64,000 nucleotides of DNA. It comes from Endomychus coccineus. Lineage: Eukaryota; Arthropoda; Insecta; Coleoptera; Endomychidae. The translations under genes were made by a program, and so were the position numbers. Location: assembly GCA_958510875.1 (NCBI GenBank), contig OY294069.1:3224001-3288000 (forward strand). The letters are read 5' to 3'. The notes beneath the pieces are model-generated. The model saw nothing but the letters and a program-made list of their open reading frames with translations. It did not search any database and was not told where the DNA came from. Shown one piece after another: positions 60,530-64,000 of the stretch; the first letter of the stretch is position 1; every line of letters begins with the position of its first letter.

Positions 60530-61830
60530 ATTATTATTATACAAAATCGCTAGGACTGAGGTCAAAGCCTGTGAAGTCCAAAAAAAAGTATATGATATCC
60601 TTAACTAAAAGCTAAAATATGAGATAACATCAGAGAAAAAAAAAGAACTAAAGCTAAATAAAGCGAATATAATTTACAGATTTAACAGAGAGTCATTACT
60701 ATCTAAACTTTTTAAAAGAGTTAACTGAAGGAGCACTAACAGTTTCTTCGGGTAGGCTATTCCATTTGGACACTACACGGTTAGACAAAAAAAACTGTGT
60801 AGGTAAAGTACTGAAGCCCGTATAACTAAGTTTCTTGCTGTGGCCACGCAACCGTGGATCCGAATTTCTTGGTAACATGTAACTGAGTTCAACACTAAAA
60901 AGCTCTATACACGATTAATAAGTCTCCCCGCACACGTCTTTGCTGAAGAGACGGCAATTTGTAAACATCCAATCTTTCATTATATGATAAGTTCCTCATT
61001 TATCTTGGTACTTTTGTTGCACGGCGTTGAATTTTCTCAAGTAACTCAGTGACTTTTACAAAATATGGTGACCACACTGGTGACGCGAACTCGAGTATAG
61101 GCCGCACATATGTTTTAAAAAGTTTACACGTTGTCTCAGGAGATGGAGATTTGAAGGTTTTGCACATTAAATAGAGAACGTAGTTTGCTTTCTTTGAAGT
61201 CACCACTGTATGTTTATCCTATTTAAGATCAGAAGATCTACCTGCGATGATACTTTCTTAAGTTGAATTCCATCTACAGAATAAGTATTTTGAGGGTTGG
61301 TCTAGGGTAATACAGTACATTTGTCTTTATTTAGGGGCAGTTGCCAGGTTTGACACCAGGCAGAAATGATTTTTAAATCTTTTAGTAAAATGTTATAGCA
61401 TGTCAAGGGATTTGCATATAGTTTTGTATCATCAGCAAACAGATAATTTGGACTTCAGATGTAGTGGTAAATCATAAATGTACACTAAGAATAAAAGCAG
61501 GCCAAGAACTGTTCCTTGGGGAACTCCGCTTGTTACTCACTTGCTACTTGACACCTTGTCTCCAATTTTAACAGCAAAACTTCTTTGAGATAGATAATTC
61601 TTTATCCACAGCAGCAGTTTACCACGAACTCCAACATGTTCAAGCTTCATAAGCAATCTTCTTATTGGCACTTTGTCAAAAGCCCGTGCAAAATCCAAAT
61701 AAATCACATCCATGGGGATACCTGCATCAACAGATTTTGTCCAGTGGTTTAAACACATTAAAAGGTTAGAAATTAAGTTCGTAATTGATTCAGTGATCAG
61801 AGACACAGTTTCAAAACACCAGATAATGAT
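60530..61830 (-). mobile_element. CR1/Jockey-like LINE reverse-transcriptase fragment
   Basis: On the minus strand: MDVIYLDFARAFDKVPIRRL, LMKLEHVGVRGKLLLWIKNY and LSQRSFAVKIGDKVSSSK (RT palm), then GVPQGT- and ADD-type remnants, then MVTSKKANYVLYLMCKTFKS and LFKTYVRPILEFASPVWSPY. It ends at a short (ATA)n run near 60528-60540, like the microsatellite tails of this LINE class. Stops and frameshifts are present. Confidence 0.8.
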
Positions 61831-62719
61831 TATTTAAAACCCATATTGACCTCAATACGTATTCATTCTATATATTATCATGACTTTTCTACATTTATAC
61901 ATATATGTAAGTTGATTCACGTGGACTTAGTTCCTAAGAACAGTGAATAATTCTAATTTAATGCAATACCTTTTCATCGCGTAGAAACAACAAATACTAG
62001 TATTATTCGATTGAACCGAAAACGGAAACAGGAAACGTGAAGATTGATAGTGCTATCGTGAAATATCTCTCCCTGGGCAATATTTAAGTGGGTTGGTAAC
62101 CTTTACGACTCATTCCAAAGAGCTGTAAGTACTGCAATCTCCGTATGATATATCTGATTGGAGGCGGTATATCATTAGACTAAAAAAGGCTGCTACTATC
62201 TGGATTAATGTCTTCGTTCTTGGAGCTGCTGCCGGCTCGCCACGGTGCCAAATGATTCATGAACAATTCGTTGGAAAAGTTACACTTTTTCGGAACCATA
62301 ATTTTGTGGGATCGATGCAGCTCATTAGCGAATCAGAAGGAGGTAACAAATTGATAATTGGTAATACGTTGTATAAGAATACAGAGTCTGATTGAATTTA
62401 TGGAATTTATTACAGAAGTTCACTGATATAACTGTATGCTACTACTTTCCAATGTTAAATATTAGAAGTACCTATGTTGGAATATTTCACTCACATAATA
62501 AAATTTTTTTTTGTTATTTCGATAGTTAAAAAACGCGGTTGACGAGAATGGATTGATATACTCTTTGCATGATCCATTACTTTTGTACAAGCTTGGTCAG
62601 CGTGAAGAGCCTGCTTACCCAAGTATGGTGAGGTTAATTCCAAAATTGGGGCGACTACGCCCAGTTACAGATGTCAAGACACCAACACGTGTTCGTGCAG
62701 TCAAATTGGCTGAAATTTG

Positions 62720-63170
62720 TTCAGTTAAATCTCATAAAAACCCCGATTCAGATTTGATTGCATTGTTCATCTACAACATGATTTTATTAGGGTCACTGTG
62801 TAAGAAATGAGTTGAATTCAGGGTCCAGACATTCTGTAACGTAGTTAATCATGATCTGAAATTAAAACTAACGCTATATTCAAATTTCTCACCTACGGAA
62901 ACGTAATATATCTCATAAAAATCCCGATTCAGATTTTAATTGCATTGTTCATCTAGTACATGATTTTATTATGGTCATTGTGTAAGAGATGAGCAGAAAT
63001 CAGGGTCCCAACAGTCGGTAACGTGGTTAATCATGGTCTGAGGTTGGAACTAACGCTACCAACGGAAACCGAATTCTTGCCATACCTATACCCCTTATGA
63101 AATTGCTTAAAAATTGAGAATTTCAGAACCCTGAGTCAAAATTTGAGTGTATTATCCCTCTACAACATGA
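62720..63170. repeat. Locally repeated block, two to three degraded copies
   Basis: 62728-62880 and 62908-63070 share CTCATAAAAA.CCCGATTCAG, TTGCATTGTTCATCTA and a GTTAATCATG.TCTGA block. A more diverged third piece is near 63125-63172 (CCTGAGTCAAAATTT, CTCTACAACATGATCAT). The ORF 62553-62810 runs into the first copy. Confidence 0.7.
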
Positions 63171-64000
63171 TCATATCAATTCACCTCAATTGGGAGACGT
63201 TCACAGCAATTAGATATTACAGTTCCAAGAAAATCTAGGAATATATCGAAAAACTGAACATTTTGAGCAAGAATAAAACGATTACCTTCATCTGAGGTCG
63301 GGAACATACCAGCGAGGCGGGAAATAAAAAGCTGACGGAGTCGCAAAAACAAATGGGCATAATTGGAAGAAATCAAGAAATAAGAGACTAATTAATGAAT
63401 TCCCATAACTGGATAAGAACTACAAGGATAGAGGCAGCCAAATATAGTCATGGAGGAATATAACCAGATCATATTTACTGATCGCACCAACCCAAGAATG
63501 AATGAATTCAGGACACTAACGGGAATTTTAACAGGTTGAGAAGACACTTCAAGAAGCTTGGATGAGTAGAGGAAGAGGAGTGAAGATTTTGTGAAGAAGA
63601 GAACGAAATTCCTATATATAGATCCTTTCAAAAAGCACTGCTCTTCAAAATTCAAGTGCACAACATCTGGGAGCGGATCAAATATATCGTTAACTCCCCC
63701 AAGAAAGTTAGAATTGAAAGACCTGTTTTAGTCGTTCCATTCATTTTTGATAATTCAGAGCTGAAAAAGCACAAATAATATATCATCACGAAAATACTGA
63801 CAGGATCCACCTCTACTATAAGTGTACCTGAGGTGAGATACGTACAGTGGAGGTTTTCCTTAACTATACTGATACATTGTTTGTTTTATATATAAATTCT
63901 CGGGAAATAGGCCACACTAAAGCAAATGCTTATTATTCTCGTCTTTACGCACGTTTCATCATCAGAAGACGTATCAATCAAATTATAACACATTAATGGT

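Larger units (their letters stand above)
57591..64000. other. Upstream region
   Basis: No host exon is recognised. It contains repeat C copy 2 (60082-60280), a CR1-like LINE (60530-61830) and a locally repeated block (62720-63170). The ORF at 62553-62810 (+) has no family I can name. Non-coding 5' exons of the DPP10-like gene could lie here, but I cannot place them. Confidence 0.5.

Noticed and set aside
1..64000. Search for tRNA/rRNA genes, CRISPR arrays, operons or bacterial insertion
   Set aside because: None seen by eye; exon-intron structure and retroelements show eukaryotic nuclear DNA.

Overview
The window is AT-rich eukaryotic DNA, almost certainly from an insect. Coding sequence is broken into short exons with GT/AG borders. 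Introns are long and packed with decayed retroelements of kinds common in insects: Penelope-like, R1/Jockey/CR1-like and RTE LINEs, Ty3/gypsy, a tyrosine-recombinase element and a Tc1/mariner scrap. I cannot name the species; a beetle is only a guess. I see nothing bacterial.

One host gene dominates. It is on the minus strand and I reconstructed it from its first ATG (57476) to its stop (8983) in 15 coding exons, about 855 codons. The protein is a type II membrane protein of the dipeptidyl-peptidase IV family (S9B). It has a short cytoplasmic tail, one membrane segment, an extracellular beta-propeller and an alpha/beta-hydrolase domain. The hydrolase nucleophile motif reads GWGYGG instead of GWSYGG while the Asp and His are kept. 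This marks it as a non-catalytic DPP6/DPP10-type protein, a family known in mammals as Kv4 channel auxiliary subunits. Splice phases fit at every junction except exon 8/exon 9, where one base is missing.

Layout from right to left along the gene: about 57.6-64 kb is upstream or non-coding sequence with a CR1-like LINE; 57.37-57.59 kb is the GC-rich first exon; intron 1 holds Penelope, gypsy and R1-like remains, a 115-bp-armed palindrome and a perfect 22-bp hairpin; 48.9-45.9 kb carries exons 2-4 (membrane segment and start of the propeller); the 12-kb intron 4 holds a Penelope-like element with GIY-YIG endonuclease and several LINE copies; exon 5 is at 33.8 kb; intron 5 holds a 308-bp tandem duplication inside a LINE and R1-like copies; exons 6-12 lie between 27.4 and 15.8 kb; exons 13-15 (hydrolase domain) lie between 14.5 and 9.0 kb; 1-9 kb is 3' UTR and downstream sequence with repeats.

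For a second look: the one-base reading-frame deficit, relic hammerhead-ribozyme cores at three sites, a miRNA-like hairpin in intron 10, the GC-rich palindrome, a Crypton-like tyrosine recombinase with an intron-like gap, and a LINE nested inside another repeat with a 7-bp target-site duplication. All assignments rest on reading the sequence and on remembered family motifs; no database search was run.
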